This document shows, piece after piece, positions 17,690 through 26,354 of a stretch of 64,000 nt of DNA; the stretch's first letter is position 1, and each line of letters starts with the position of its first letter. The notes under the pieces were generated by a model. It saw nothing but the letters and a program-made list of their open reading frames with translations, was not told the DNA's origin and did not search any database. This stretch comes from Burkholderia sp. 9120 (GTDB lineage Bacteria; Pseudomonadota; Gammaproteobacteria; Burkholderiales; Burkholderiaceae): NCBI RefSeq assembly GCF_000745015.1, contig NZ_JQNA01000002.1, positions 310,001-374,000 of the forward strand. Reading direction: 5' to 3'. The translations under genes were made by a program, and so were the position numbers.

Positions 17690-17833
17690 TCATTCGTTCT
17701 CGTCGTGCTGGGGCAGCTTGCCCGAAGTCACCCGGTAACGGCGGATCGGCTCGTTGCGCAGCGCTTCCCGGTAAGCGGAGGCGGCGACAAGGAGCAACAG
17801 CACGGCAATGCCGGCGAGTAAATGCAGGTTCAT
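17690..17833 (-). CDS. Small single-pass membrane protein (47 aa)
   Basis: A 47-codon frame: one hydrophobic N-terminal helix (LLAGIAVLLLLVAASA, residues 5-20) followed by a charged tail ending HDENE. A good ribosome site (GAGGTGA) sits about 5 nt before the ATG, and codon use is GC3-rich like its neighbours although the flanks are AT-rich. These points support a real gene. It is oriented with galU, 297 bp upstream, and divergent from the acyltransferase. No family recognised. Confidence 0.55.
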   Translation of the reverse strand: MNLHLLAGIAVLLLLVAASAYREALRNEPIRRYRVTSGKLPQHDENE

Positions 17834-18102
17834 GACTTCACCTCGGGTCAAGAGAATCCGTGACTTAAATTAGCATGACAAAAGCAGTAAATAATTCAGC
17901 GCCGCATCTGCTTATGCTCAATTACAATTCGTCACAAAATCGTTACCCAATTCAATTCATTCCGCAATTTTTTAGCGATTTTTTTGCCGCCGCGCTGCAC
18001 TACGATGTAACGCACCGCGGGCGTGCACGGCATGCGCCCATCCGTCCGCATTCACCCGCCTTTGCCTTTTACCTTTCACCTCCTTCAAACCAAGGACCGC
18101 GC
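17834..18102. other. AT-rich promoter region of the bceS-like acyltransferase
   Basis: A low-GC stretch unlike the surrounding DNA. It contains AATTCATTCC followed by TTTTTTAGCGATTTTTTT (17954-17988), about 115 bp before the gene. A closely similar block precedes the second acyltransferase gene (26225-26258). Confidence 0.5.
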
Positions 18103-19332
18103 ATGAGCGACCCCGCACTCGATGCCGCCGGCTCATCCCTGCCGCATCTGCCGCCTTCTTCGCCACGAGCCGTCCGCGTGGCGCGCGCGCAGGACGAAGC
18201 ACGCGCCACGAGCGTCGGCAAGGAGCATGTGATCGACGCCATGCGGGGTTTCGCCGCGTTGCTGGTCGCGTATTTTCATTGCCGGCAGATCGAGTGGGTC
18301 GGCATGCAGGCGTTTCACCAGAATGCGGGGCATTCGTTCAGTCTGAATACGCTGGCCGCGTATCTGACCTTTCCGATTGCATGGGGCTCGGCGGGTGTGC
18401 CGATTTTCTTCGTGATTAGCGGTTACTGCATTCATCGCAGCGGCGCGTTGCGGCTCGCCGCCAATCCGGCCTACCGGCTCGACGCGGGCAATTTCTGGGT
18501 GCGCCGGTTCGCGCGGATTTATCCGGTGCTGCTCGCGGCGCTGCTGCTGACCTTCGCGCTCGACTGGTTCAGCCTGCAGTTGCCGCCCGTCAGCCACAAG
18601 ATCCGCGAGATCGGCCTGCAGGCGTTCCTCGTCAATCTGTTCTCACTGCAAGGCGTGGCCGGCAAGACGTACGGCTCGAACGGCGCACTGTGGACACTGT
18701 CGCTCGAAGTGCAGTTCTACGCGATCTATCCGCTGCTGTTCGCGCTGCGTCGCCGGATCGGCATGACCAACGTGCTGGCGCTGGTCGCCGTCGTCAATGT
18801 GGTATCGGCCTATGTGCTCGAACGGCACGATATCCAGTTCTTCACGTCGTACTGGTTCGCGTGGACGCTCGGCGCGTGGATCGCCGACGCCAAAGCCTCC
18901 TCCGGCACGCCGCAGAAGAAGCGCTCGCCGGTGTGGCTCTACGCGCTGGCCGCCGGCTTTATCGCGTTGGGCTGCGCGGCGTTCCATTTCGGTCAGTACG
19001 GCGCGTTCCAGTTCTGGGCGATCGGCTTCGCGTTCTATCTGTACCAGGCGCTGGACCGCGGCAACGCGACTCAAGGCAATGCGTGGGGCACACGTGTGCT
19101 GTCGCGCTTAGGCGATTTCAGCTTCTCGCTGTATCTGATTCATCTGCCGATCTTCGTGTTGCTGTCGTCGCTGCTGTTCCGCTCGTCGCTGCAAATGACG
19201 ATCTGGCCGTCGTTCGGCTACATGCTGGTGGCCATTCCGGTCGCGTATGTGTTCTACCGGCTGGTCGAGTTGCCGGCCATGAAATGGTCCGCGAGTTTTA
19301 AACCCAAAAAAGCGACTGGGACGCCGGCCTGA
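18103..19332 (+). CDS. bceS: Acyltransferase 3 family protein (polysaccharide O-acyltransferase)
   Basis: A 409-residue integral membrane acyltransferase (OafA/NodX superfamily). The family's N-terminal signature appears as IDAMRGFAALLVAYFHC with a downstream catalytic-type His; later come FFVISGYCIHRS and LWTLSLEVQFYAIYPLL. About ten membrane helices. It probably acetylates the exopolysaccharide, consistent with known acylation of cepacian. The frame extends 76 codons upstream, but that part is AT-rich promoter DNA; the ATG at 18103 has an AAGGA site. Symbol assigned by function and position relative to galU, the fused glycosyltransferase and the flippase. Confidence 0.85.
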   Translation: MSDPALDAAGSSLPHLPPSSPRAVRVARAQDEARATSVGKEHVIDAMRGFAALLVAYFHCRQIEWVGMQAFHQNAGHSFSLNTLAAYLTFPIAWGSAGVPIFFVISGYCIHRSGALRLAANPAYRLDAGNFWVRRFARIYPVLLAALLLTFALDWFSLQLPPVSHKIREIGLQAFLVNLFSLQGVAGKTYGSNGALWTLSLEVQFYAIYPLLFALRRRIGMTNVLALVAVVNVVSAYVLERHDIQFFTSYWFAWTLGAWIADAKASSGTPQKKRSPVWLYALAAGFIALGCAAFHFGQYGAFQFWAIGFAFYLYQALDRGNATQGNAWGTRVLSRLGDFSFSLYLIHLPIFVLLSSLLFRSSLQMTIWPSFGYMLVAIPVAYVFYRLVELPAMKWSASFKPKKATGTPA

Positions 19333-19352
19333 ATTCCACGCGATCCCACGCG

Positions 19353-19388
19353 AAAAAAACGGAGCGAAAGTCCCGAGACTTTCGCTCC
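19353..19388 (-). terminator. Intrinsic terminator of the bceP-bceQ-bceR run
   Basis: A 12-bp perfect stem (19361-19372 with 19377-19388, loop CCGA). On the minus strand it is followed by seven T residues (19353-19359). It lies about 170 bp past the stop of the fused glycosyltransferase, with further GC-rich inverted sequence between. Confidence 0.85.
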
Positions 19389-19560
19389 GCTGCGCCAACG
19401 ACAGGAACCGGCCAAGCCCCTGCCTACACCCCCGCGTCAAAACCGCTTTAAAGCCCGCTTCACAGACTTGCTCCCGGAACCGTCACTGCCGGCGGCGGCA
19501 TGAAAGTCCCAAGCCCCAGGAAACACTGAGGCCAGAACTTAAAGCCGCCGCCGGACCGTT

Positions 19561-22011
19561 TTACCGCCCCGCCACGCCCTTCAGAATCCGCGCGACACCG
19601 TCCACATAGGTTGTCGTGCCGAAACGGCTCAGCGCCGTCTGATAGCCGTTCCTGACCAGCCGGTTGCGCAGTTCGTCGTTCGAGCGCAGTTCGGCGAGCG
19701 TATCGGCGAGACCGTGCGCGTCGCCGGGAGTGCACAGCACGCCGTTCTCATAGTCGTCGACGATCTCCAGCACGCCGCCCGCACGCGCCGCCACCACCGG
19801 CCGCTGCGCGAGCATGCCTTCGACGATCACGCGGCCGAACGGCTCCGGCGTGATCGACGTATGAACGACCGCGTCGACCGCGCACATGCAGGCCGCGATA
19901 TCGTGCTGGAAGCCGAGAAAATGCACCCGCTCGCCCAGATTGTGAGCGGCCACGAACGCATGCAATTCGATCTCGTACTGGTCTTCGCCGAACAGCGGCG
20001 CGCCGACCAGCACCGCGTGCATCTGCGGATTCAGCACCATGGCTTCGAGCAGCACGTGCTGCCCTTTCCAGCGCGCGAGGCGGCTGAACGAGCCGACCAG
20101 AAACGCGTCCTGCGGCAGATTCAGCCGCTGGCGCAGCGTGGCCTGCGGCACCGTGCGCAGCGCGTCGAACGGCGCGGCCGAAATGCCGTTGAACACCACG
20201 TCGACGCGTTTCCCGTCGAACTGCGTGAGTTCGGTGAACGCGCGCGCCGACGCCGCCGAATTGGCGATCACGTGCGCGAGACCGAACCGCGCGCACCACT
20301 TGATGATGGCCAGTTGCTTGCCGCCGAAATGCTCGGGGCTGACAATATCGCGCAGATGCCACACCACCGGCCGCCGCGCGAGCTTGCCGGCGAGCGCGCC
20401 GATCACCATCGCGCGCTGGGTGTTCGCGTAGATCACGTCGACCTTGCGCGCGCGTTTCGCGGTGGCGCGCACGAGCGAGAGCAGCCCCTTCAGCGCCTGG
20501 CCCTTCGGCAGCGAACCGCCCTGTTTGCGCACATTACGCAACGCGCCGGCTTCCAGCACCTCGACGCTCGCACCGGCTTTGGCGAGCGCCGTGCGGAACG
20601 GGCCGTCGTCGAACAGCACGACCTCGATCCGCGAGCGCAACGCCTTGACGATTTCCAGCAGCGACAACTCGGCGCCGCCGAGCACGCCGCTTTGATCGAC
20701 GGCCAGAATGCGCGGCGCGCCGGCCGCGGCTTCCGCCTTGTACGGCACGTACGGCGGCAGCGTCGCGGTGCGCAATGCCGGCACCGCGGCGCGCACATGC
20801 GAGAAGAAGCGTTCGCGGAAATGCGCCGCGGAAAATTGCTCGGCGTTATGACGGCAGTCCGCGGGCGAAAAACGCTTCACGTGGTCGTCGAAACGCTCGA
20901 GCGCCGCAATGATCGACTCGACATTCTGCTCGTCAAAAAACATGCCGGTGGGCCGCGACTCGGACACGTCGCGCACGGTTTCGAGCGCGCCACCCTTGCC
21001 GTAGGCGATCACCGGCGTGCCGCAGGCCTGCGCCTCGACCACGGAGATACCGAAGTCCTCCTCGGCGGCAAAGACGAACGCCTTGGCGCGGCTCATGCGG
21101 TCCTTCAGCACCTTGAACGGCTGGTAGCCCATGATCTCCACGTTCGGCCCCGCTTTCGCGCGGATTTTCTGCATGTCGGGGCCGTCGCCGATCACGACCA
21201 GCTTGCGCTCGGGCATCCGCGCGAACGCCTCGACGATCAGGTCGATCTTCTTGTACGGCACCATCCGCGAGGCGGTCAGATAGAAATCTTCCTTGTCGGT
21301 GCAGAGCGAAAACGCTTCCACGTCCACTGGCGGAAAGATCACCTGCGCGTCGCGCTGATAAACCTTCCTGATGCGCCGCGCGATGAAATCCGAGTTGGCG
21401 ACAAAGCCATCCACCGAGTTCGACGTACGGATATCCCAGTTGCGGATGTAATGCAGAATCAGCCGCGCCATGGCCGACTTCGGCCCGTTGGTCAGTTTCG
21501 ACTGCTGCAGATACTGGTGCTGCAAATCCCACGCGTAACGGATCGGCGAATGCACGTAGCTGATATGCACCTGGTCGGGCCCGGTCAGAATGCCCTTGGC
21601 CACCGCGTGGCTGCTCGAAATCACCACGTCGTACGCGGAGACGTCGAGTTGTTCGATCGCGAGCGGCATCAGCGGCAGATAGGTGCGGTATTTGGTGCGC
21701 GCGAGCGGCAGTTTCTGGATGAACGAGGTCGTCACCCGCTTGCCGCGCAGAAAGCTGCGGTCGTCGAGAAAATCGACCAGGCTGAACAGATCCGCATCCG
21801 GAAAGCACGCAACGATCTGCTCGAGCACCTTCTCGGCGCCCGCATAGGTAACGAGCCAGTCGTGCACGATCGCCACGCGCACGGTTTTATCGGCGCGCAA
21901 CGCGGCGCGGCGCGGCGGCGCCTGCACGCCAGGCACGCTGGTGAGCTCGGCCAGTGCGCTGCGCGTCGCGGGTCGCAGCACGGCTTCGTCTTCAAGGACT
22001 TCGTGGTTCAT
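19561..22011 (-). CDS. bceR: Double-domain GT4 glycosyltransferase
   Basis: An 816-residue protein with two complete GT-B, GT4-type glycosyltransferase modules in tandem. The first (about 45-430) starts VRVAIVHDWLVTYAGAEKVL and has the nucleotide-sugar motif FGISVVEAQACGTPVIAYGKGG. The second (about 440-816) starts RILAVDQSGVLGGAELSLLE and has EPFGRVIVEGMLAQRPVVAA. It could add two successive sugars of the repeat unit at the cytoplasmic membrane face. Its ATG overlaps the flippase stop (ATGA, 22008-22011), so the two are translationally coupled. The frame continues upstream in the flippase sequence, but that segment is the alternate frame of a real gene. Sugar specificity is unknown. Confidence 0.88.
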   Translation of the reverse strand: MNHEVLEDEAVLRPATRSALAELTSVPGVQAPPRRAALRADKTVRVAIVHDWLVTYAGAEKVLEQIVACFPDADLFSLVDFLDDRSFLRGKRVTTSFIQKLPLARTKYRTYLPLMPLAIEQLDVSAYDVVISSSHAVAKGILTGPDQVHISYVHSPIRYAWDLQHQYLQQSKLTNGPKSAMARLILHYIRNWDIRTSNSVDGFVANSDFIARRIRKVYQRDAQVIFPPVDVEAFSLCTDKEDFYLTASRMVPYKKIDLIVEAFARMPERKLVVIGDGPDMQKIRAKAGPNVEIMGYQPFKVLKDRMSRAKAFVFAAEEDFGISVVEAQACGTPVIAYGKGGALETVRDVSESRPTGMFFDEQNVESIIAALERFDDHVKRFSPADCRHNAEQFSAAHFRERFFSHVRAAVPALRTATLPPYVPYKAEAAAGAPRILAVDQSGVLGGAELSLLEIVKALRSRIEVVLFDDGPFRTALAKAGASVEVLEAGALRNVRKQGGSLPKGQALKGLLSLVRATAKRARKVDVIYANTQRAMVIGALAGKLARRPVVWHLRDIVSPEHFGGKQLAIIKWCARFGLAHVIANSAASARAFTELTQFDGKRVDVVFNGISAAPFDALRTVPQATLRQRLNLPQDAFLVGSFSRLARWKGQHVLLEAMVLNPQMHAVLVGAPLFGEDQYEIELHAFVAAHNLGERVHFLGFQHDIAACMCAVDAVVHTSITPEPFGRVIVEGMLAQRPVVAARAGGVLEIVDDYENGVLCTPGDAHGLADTLAELRSNDELRNRLVRNGYQTALSRFGTTTYVDGVARILKGVAGR

Positions 22012-23474
22012 GCGCTTTTCCTCGGATTCAGTCGCAACAGCAGTGAACGCGCAAGATCGCGCAAAGCGGGGGTCATCGTGAACGACCAGGCGAGATTCGC
22101 GCCGACCATCAGCAGGCCGGCCACGATCGCCAGCGCGAGACCCGGCAGAAAGCTGGCGAGCCACAGGCTGGCCAGCAGAAACGCGAGATGGGCGAGCATG
22201 TCGAGCGCGATCTGGCGTGCGCGAATCGCGGCGAAATGCAGCAGCACCGCGTAGTCGAACAGCGCGCGGCCGGCCACTGCCACCGCCGCGCCGGTCAGAC
22301 CGAAATGCGAGATGCCGAACCACAATGCCCCGGCAAACAAGGGCAATTCGAACAAACCGACCCGCGCGGCGGTCGCCGGATGAACCTGCGACTGGATCAG
22401 AATCCGCGTCACATTCGCCTGCCCGACGAGCCACACGGCGATGATCATGATCCGGCCCACCGGCGCGGCCACGGTCGCGATCTCATTGCCGACCCACAGA
22501 TGCAGGAACGGATCGAGCACCAGCATCGCGACCAGCGCGACCGGCGTGAACACGCCATTGAGAAATTCGAGCGACTGCTGCGTGATGGCGTCGGCGTCGG
22601 CGCGACCCACGGCGGACAAACGCGGAAACAGCGTGCGCACCAGCGCGGTCGGCACGATATTGAGCCGCGTCACGAGGTTCTGCGGCACCGTGTAATACGT
22701 AACAAAGCGCGCGCCGAGACTCGTGCCGAGCATCACGCGGTCGAGCGAGTCGGCGACCATCGTGGTGACGCTCGCAATCAGCATCCAGCCGCCGAAGTTG
22801 AACAGCCCCTTCGCGACGCCGAATTGCGGCGCCCGAATGCGCCGAATTTCCAGCACCTTCAGCGCGGAACGGCCCAGCATCAGCGCGGCCAGAATCCGCG
22901 CGAATACGGCAGCGGCCAGCACGTTCTGCAAGGTCGCGCCAAGCCACAGCGCGGCGCCCAGCGGCAGCAACTGGAACAGGAACGTACCGATGGTCTGATT
23001 GGTGTTGTACACACCGAAGCGCTCCGCGCCGTTGATCGCGCCGGCGAACACCCACGAGACATTGGCAATCGGAATCGCCACCGCGAGCCACGGCAGCGCC
23101 ATATACACCTCGTGCTGCAACTCGGGCGACACCTTGGTGAAATACGCGGTGTACAGAAACGCGCCGAAATAGATGATCAGGCCGCCGATCACGCCGGTCG
23201 CCAGGTTGAGCCATGTCGCGCTCCAGAACACGCGCACGCACTCGTCCTTGTCGCCGGAAGCCCGCGCCTTCGAGATGTGATTCTGCGCGGCCATGCTCAT
23301 GCCGAGATCGAGAATCCCGAAGTAGCCGATCAGTGTCCACACGAGACTGATCACGCCGTAGCGCTCGACGCCGAGCAGCTTGATATACGACGGCACGGTC
23401 ACGAGCGAGACGAAGGTCGGCAGGACCAGCCCGAAGAAATTGATCGCTACGTTCTTGAGAATGCCTTTGTCCAT
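22008..23474 (-). CDS. bceQ: Polysaccharide repeat-unit flippase (Wzx-like)
   Basis: A 488-residue membrane protein with about 12-14 hydrophobic helices, of the PST/MATE polysaccharide transporter family (N-terminus ILKNVAINFFGLVLPTFVSLVTVPSY). It should flip the lipid-linked repeat unit to the periplasm for the polymerase encoded at 33617-35089. It overlaps the following fused glycosyltransferase gene by four bases and starts 55 bp after the beta-propeller gene. Confidence 0.88.
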   Translation of the reverse strand: MDKGILKNVAINFFGLVLPTFVSLVTVPSYIKLLGVERYGVISLVWTLIGYFGILDLGMSMAAQNHISKARASGDKDECVRVFWSATWLNLATGVIGGLIIYFGAFLYTAYFTKVSPELQHEVYMALPWLAVAIPIANVSWVFAGAINGAERFGVYNTNQTIGTFLFQLLPLGAALWLGATLQNVLAAAVFARILAALMLGRSALKVLEIRRIRAPQFGVAKGLFNFGGWMLIASVTTMVADSLDRVMLGTSLGARFVTYYTVPQNLVTRLNIVPTALVRTLFPRLSAVGRADADAITQQSLEFLNGVFTPVALVAMLVLDPFLHLWVGNEIATVAAPVGRIMIIAVWLVGQANVTRILIQSQVHPATAARVGLFELPLFAGALWFGISHFGLTGAAVAVAGRALFDYAVLLHFAAIRARQIALDMLAHLAFLLASLWLASFLPGLALAIVAGLLMVGANLAWSFTMTPALRDLARSLLLRLNPRKSA

Positions 23475-23529
23475 CGGATGCCTTGGTTTTGACTGCGGTT
23501 GCTGAAGCGCGCCTGAATCACGGAGTGCT

Positions 23530-25731
23530 TCAAGGTTTCCACCGGTACATCATGACTTTGCCGCGCGCGTCTTCTTCGACGAACACGAGGTACTCGCCAT
23601 CGGCGCGCTTCGCGGCGCTGATGCCGTTGGGCACGTCGACCCAGCCGGACGCGCGGCCCACTTCCGGGCCCGGCCGGATCACGCCGACTTCCTTGCCGCT
23701 GTCCTTGTCCCACACGTGCACCGCGCCGACCGGTTCGACGCCGAACAGGTATTGCCCCTCGACGGTCAGGCCGATGATCGTGGCGATGGGTTTGCTCTGC
23801 GTCTGCCACGGCAGCGTGATCGAATAGCGCTGCACCGGATTGCCGCTCGACCATTTGTCGTAGCGCACCAGCACGCGGCCCACTTCCTTCCAGAAGCCGC
23901 GATCGACCGGTGTGTCCGCCGTGTAACCGGTCACGTACATCGTGTCGGTGGCCGGTTCGTAAATCGCGCGATGCAGTTCCGTGAACGGCGGCGGCACCGG
24001 GTACTGCGTCAGGTTCGAATACGAGTAGACCGGGTTGCCCTTCGCATCGAGACCGCCGAACCGGAAGCGGTAAATGCCCTTGCTGTCGCGCGTGCGCCAG
24101 ATATCGCCGGCGCTATCCACCCACCAGCCCCAACCGCCCGCGAGCTTCGTGCCGCTCGTGTTAAGTGTGAATTCGTCGGTGTTGAACTTGCCGTCGCCGT
24201 TCGTATCGCGCCAGATCCAGTCGCCGCCCGGCGGCGCATTCGGCACTTTCGCGACTGCGCGCTCACGCCCGGCGATGAAGCCCGACGGAATCGCCGTCTC
24301 GCCGTCGTGCTGCGGATCGAAGCGATAGATCTTCAGATGGTCCGCGTACATGTCCGTCAGATACAGGAACGTGCGGCCCTTCAACTGACGGGCGATCGGC
24401 AGGCCCGGATACTGATCGGTGTGAAACACCGGATCGTCCGGATACTTGAAACGGTTCGACAGAAAGCCCGCATATTTCCAGTCCTGCCCGGCGGGCTTCG
24501 ACAGATCGAGTTCGAAACGCTTGTTGCCGGTATAGACACTGTCGGGGCGCGCCGGATCGATCCACGCGCCGTCGACGAACAGCAGCCCTTGCACCTGCCA
24601 GTTGCGCTTGCCGTCCGGCGCATAGCTTTCGAGCGTCGCGCCGAGACCCGCGCCGATCGGGTCGTAGCGCGGCCCGATGCCGTTGGTCGACACGTAGACG
24701 TTGCCGCGCGCGTCCACGCCCACGCCGGTGAGTCCGTTGAAACGCTGCGGCCCGGGTTTGCCGGCGACGCCGCTGAAGATGCCGCCGCGCTCGCCGAGCG
24801 AGCCCGACTCCGCATAGCGGCCATTGCTTTTGCTAAAGAACAGCACCTGCTGACGCGGGCCGTTGTCAGCGATCAGCAGGCGGCCTTGCGCGTCGACCGC
24901 GATATCGACGGCCACCGTGTCGGCCGGCAACGTCAGCGTCTCGTCGATGCGCTTGCCCGTCGGCGTGTAGTGCTCGACGTGCGGCGCGCGATCGTTACGC
25001 GTGCCACTCAAGACCCACAGCGTGCCGTCGGGCGCGAGCGCAAGGCGGCCCGGTTCGTGCACGCTCCAGGTGGTTTTCTGCTGCATCGATTCGGCGTCAT
25101 AGACCTCGATGCGATCGCGTGCGGTGTTCGCCGCGTAGAGCGTGCTGTCGTTCGCCGCCAGGCCGCCGATCTCCGCGCTCGTGCCGGTCGGCACTTCGTT
25201 CATCACCAGGAAGCCGGCCGCCAGTTGCGCGTGCGGATCCGCAGCCTTCGCGGCGGGCTGGAACGGCGCGGCGAGCTTCGGGTCGGCGATCTGCCGCCGC
25301 GAGATGCCGAACCACTGCTTGCCCTTCTCCGGCCATACGCCCTGTTCGACCAGCCGCCCCTTCTCGTTGCCGACGCCGATCGCGACGAACGCATACTTGC
25401 GGTTCACCGCGATCGCGCTGCCGCCGCTATTGCCCCAGCCGTGCGTGCCGCCCGCGAAGCCGAGCATCTTGCCGTTCTGATAAACGCTCGCTTCGGCGCC
25501 GCTTTCGTCCCACGGTGCGTTCGTATAGACCTTGCCGTCGGGCGCGACTGCGATCGCGGTGATGTTGATCTGCGCCCAGGTGCCGTCGCCGAAACCGAAG
25601 GTATTGCCGATCCATGAAGTCTTCGCGTTCAACGCGGTTTCCGCGCCGGCCGTGACGCTGAGCGATGCCGCGGCGAAGCCGGTGGCACAGGCGAGCACAG
25701 CGAACCAGCTTTTGAACGTGAAACGGCGCAA
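23530..25731 (-). CDS. Secreted beta-propeller-like protein of the EPS cluster
   Basis: A 733-residue exported protein of unknown function. A signal peptide (FTFKSWFAVLACATGFAAASLSVTAGA) is followed by repeated beta-propeller/NHL-like blades such as ITAIAVAPDGKVYTN, PGRLALAPDGTLWVLSG, VDIAVDAQGRLLIADNG and GVGVDARGNVYVSTNG. One loop (DTNGDGKFNTDEF) looks like a Ca-binding EF-hand/dockerin-type site. The start is TTG at 25731: a perfect GGAGG ribosome site lies 8 nt upstream, and this start gives a proper signal peptide, whereas the longer frame adds about 90 arginine-rich residues. Position before the flippase fits bceP, for which I recall no firm function. It could bind, modify or trim the polymer. 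Confidence 0.8.
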   Translation of the reverse strand: MRRFTFKSWFAVLACATGFAAASLSVTAGAETALNAKTSWIGNTFGFGDGTWAQINITAIAVAPDGKVYTNAPWDESGAEASVYQNGKMLGFAGGTHGWGNSGGSAIAVNRKYAFVAIGVGNEKGRLVEQGVWPEKGKQWFGISRRQIADPKLAAPFQPAAKAADPHAQLAAGFLVMNEVPTGTSAEIGGLAANDSTLYAANTARDRIEVYDAESMQQKTTWSVHEPGRLALAPDGTLWVLSGTRNDRAPHVEHYTPTGKRIDETLTLPADTVAVDIAVDAQGRLLIADNGPRQQVLFFSKSNGRYAESGSLGERGGIFSGVAGKPGPQRFNGLTGVGVDARGNVYVSTNGIGPRYDPIGAGLGATLESYAPDGKRNWQVQGLLFVDGAWIDPARPDSVYTGNKRFELDLSKPAGQDWKYAGFLSNRFKYPDDPVFHTDQYPGLPIARQLKGRTFLYLTDMYADHLKIYRFDPQHDGETAIPSGFIAGRERAVAKVPNAPPGGDWIWRDTNGDGKFNTDEFTLNTSGTKLAGGWGWWVDSAGDIWRTRDSKGIYRFRFGGLDAKGNPVYSYSNLTQYPVPPPFTELHRAIYEPATDTMYVTGYTADTPVDRGFWKEVGRVLVRYDKWSSGNPVQRYSITLPWQTQSKPIATIIGLTVEGQYLFGVEPVGAVHVWDKDSGKEVGVIRPGPEVGRASGWVDVPNGISAAKRADGEYLVFVEEDARGKVMMYRWKP

Positions 25732-25944
25732 GGTATTTCCTCCAGTCAGCGCGGCGCCGCGCGCGGACCTACGCCCGCGCGGGCATCGAAAGAAGCAGAA
25801 CAAGAACGTGAGACCGGGTCGTGCCATCCGGCACGCAAGCGAAACAGCGGGACAACGTGAGCACGACAACGCGGCGGATCGCCGTGAACGGGCTGCGCGT
25901 GCGGCGCACGCGCCTTCCCTCGCCACCCAATCCGCACGGCTCAC

Positions 25945-26354
25945 ATTACGCGGAAAAAACCTCGCGACGAAAATCGAAAATAATTCAAAAATATTCGACG
26001 CTTCAAGCATCCTGAAAGAAATCGATTTAAAAATCGATTAACCGGAAATTAACCACGCCGCACCTCTCCATCCGCACGTTGCGATTCATCTTTACCGATG
26101 TTATGGCACGGCAGGCTGCACTTATTACGCGATGCGTCATTGGCGCGACAAGCCTGAACACAAGCATAAAAATCCATTGCGAATGGATAACGAAACACCC
26201 TGTTGCAAACTGATTCATTTATCCAATTCATTCCCGTTTTTTCGCGATTTTCTTTTCCCTAGAATCAATTGCACTTTCGTTGCGACGCGAAGCGGGCGTG
26301 CCTGCGCTGCGCCGACCCTCGCGCGGCCTCCCCGCTTCACACCATGGACGGTTC
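25945..26354. other. AT-rich divergent promoter region of the beta-propeller and acyltransferase genes
   Basis: A low-GC intergenic region. On the plus strand AATTCATTCC followed by TTTTTTCGCGATTTTCTTTT (26225-26258) closely resembles the block upstream of the other acyltransferase (17954-17988). On the minus strand near 25967-25990 a related TTATTTTCGATTTTCGTC faces the beta-propeller gene. Confidence 0.5.

Noticed and set aside
17875..18102. N-terminal 76-codon extension of the first acyltransferase
   Set aside because: The DNA is AT-rich promoter-like sequence, and a good ribosome site precedes the ATG at 18103.
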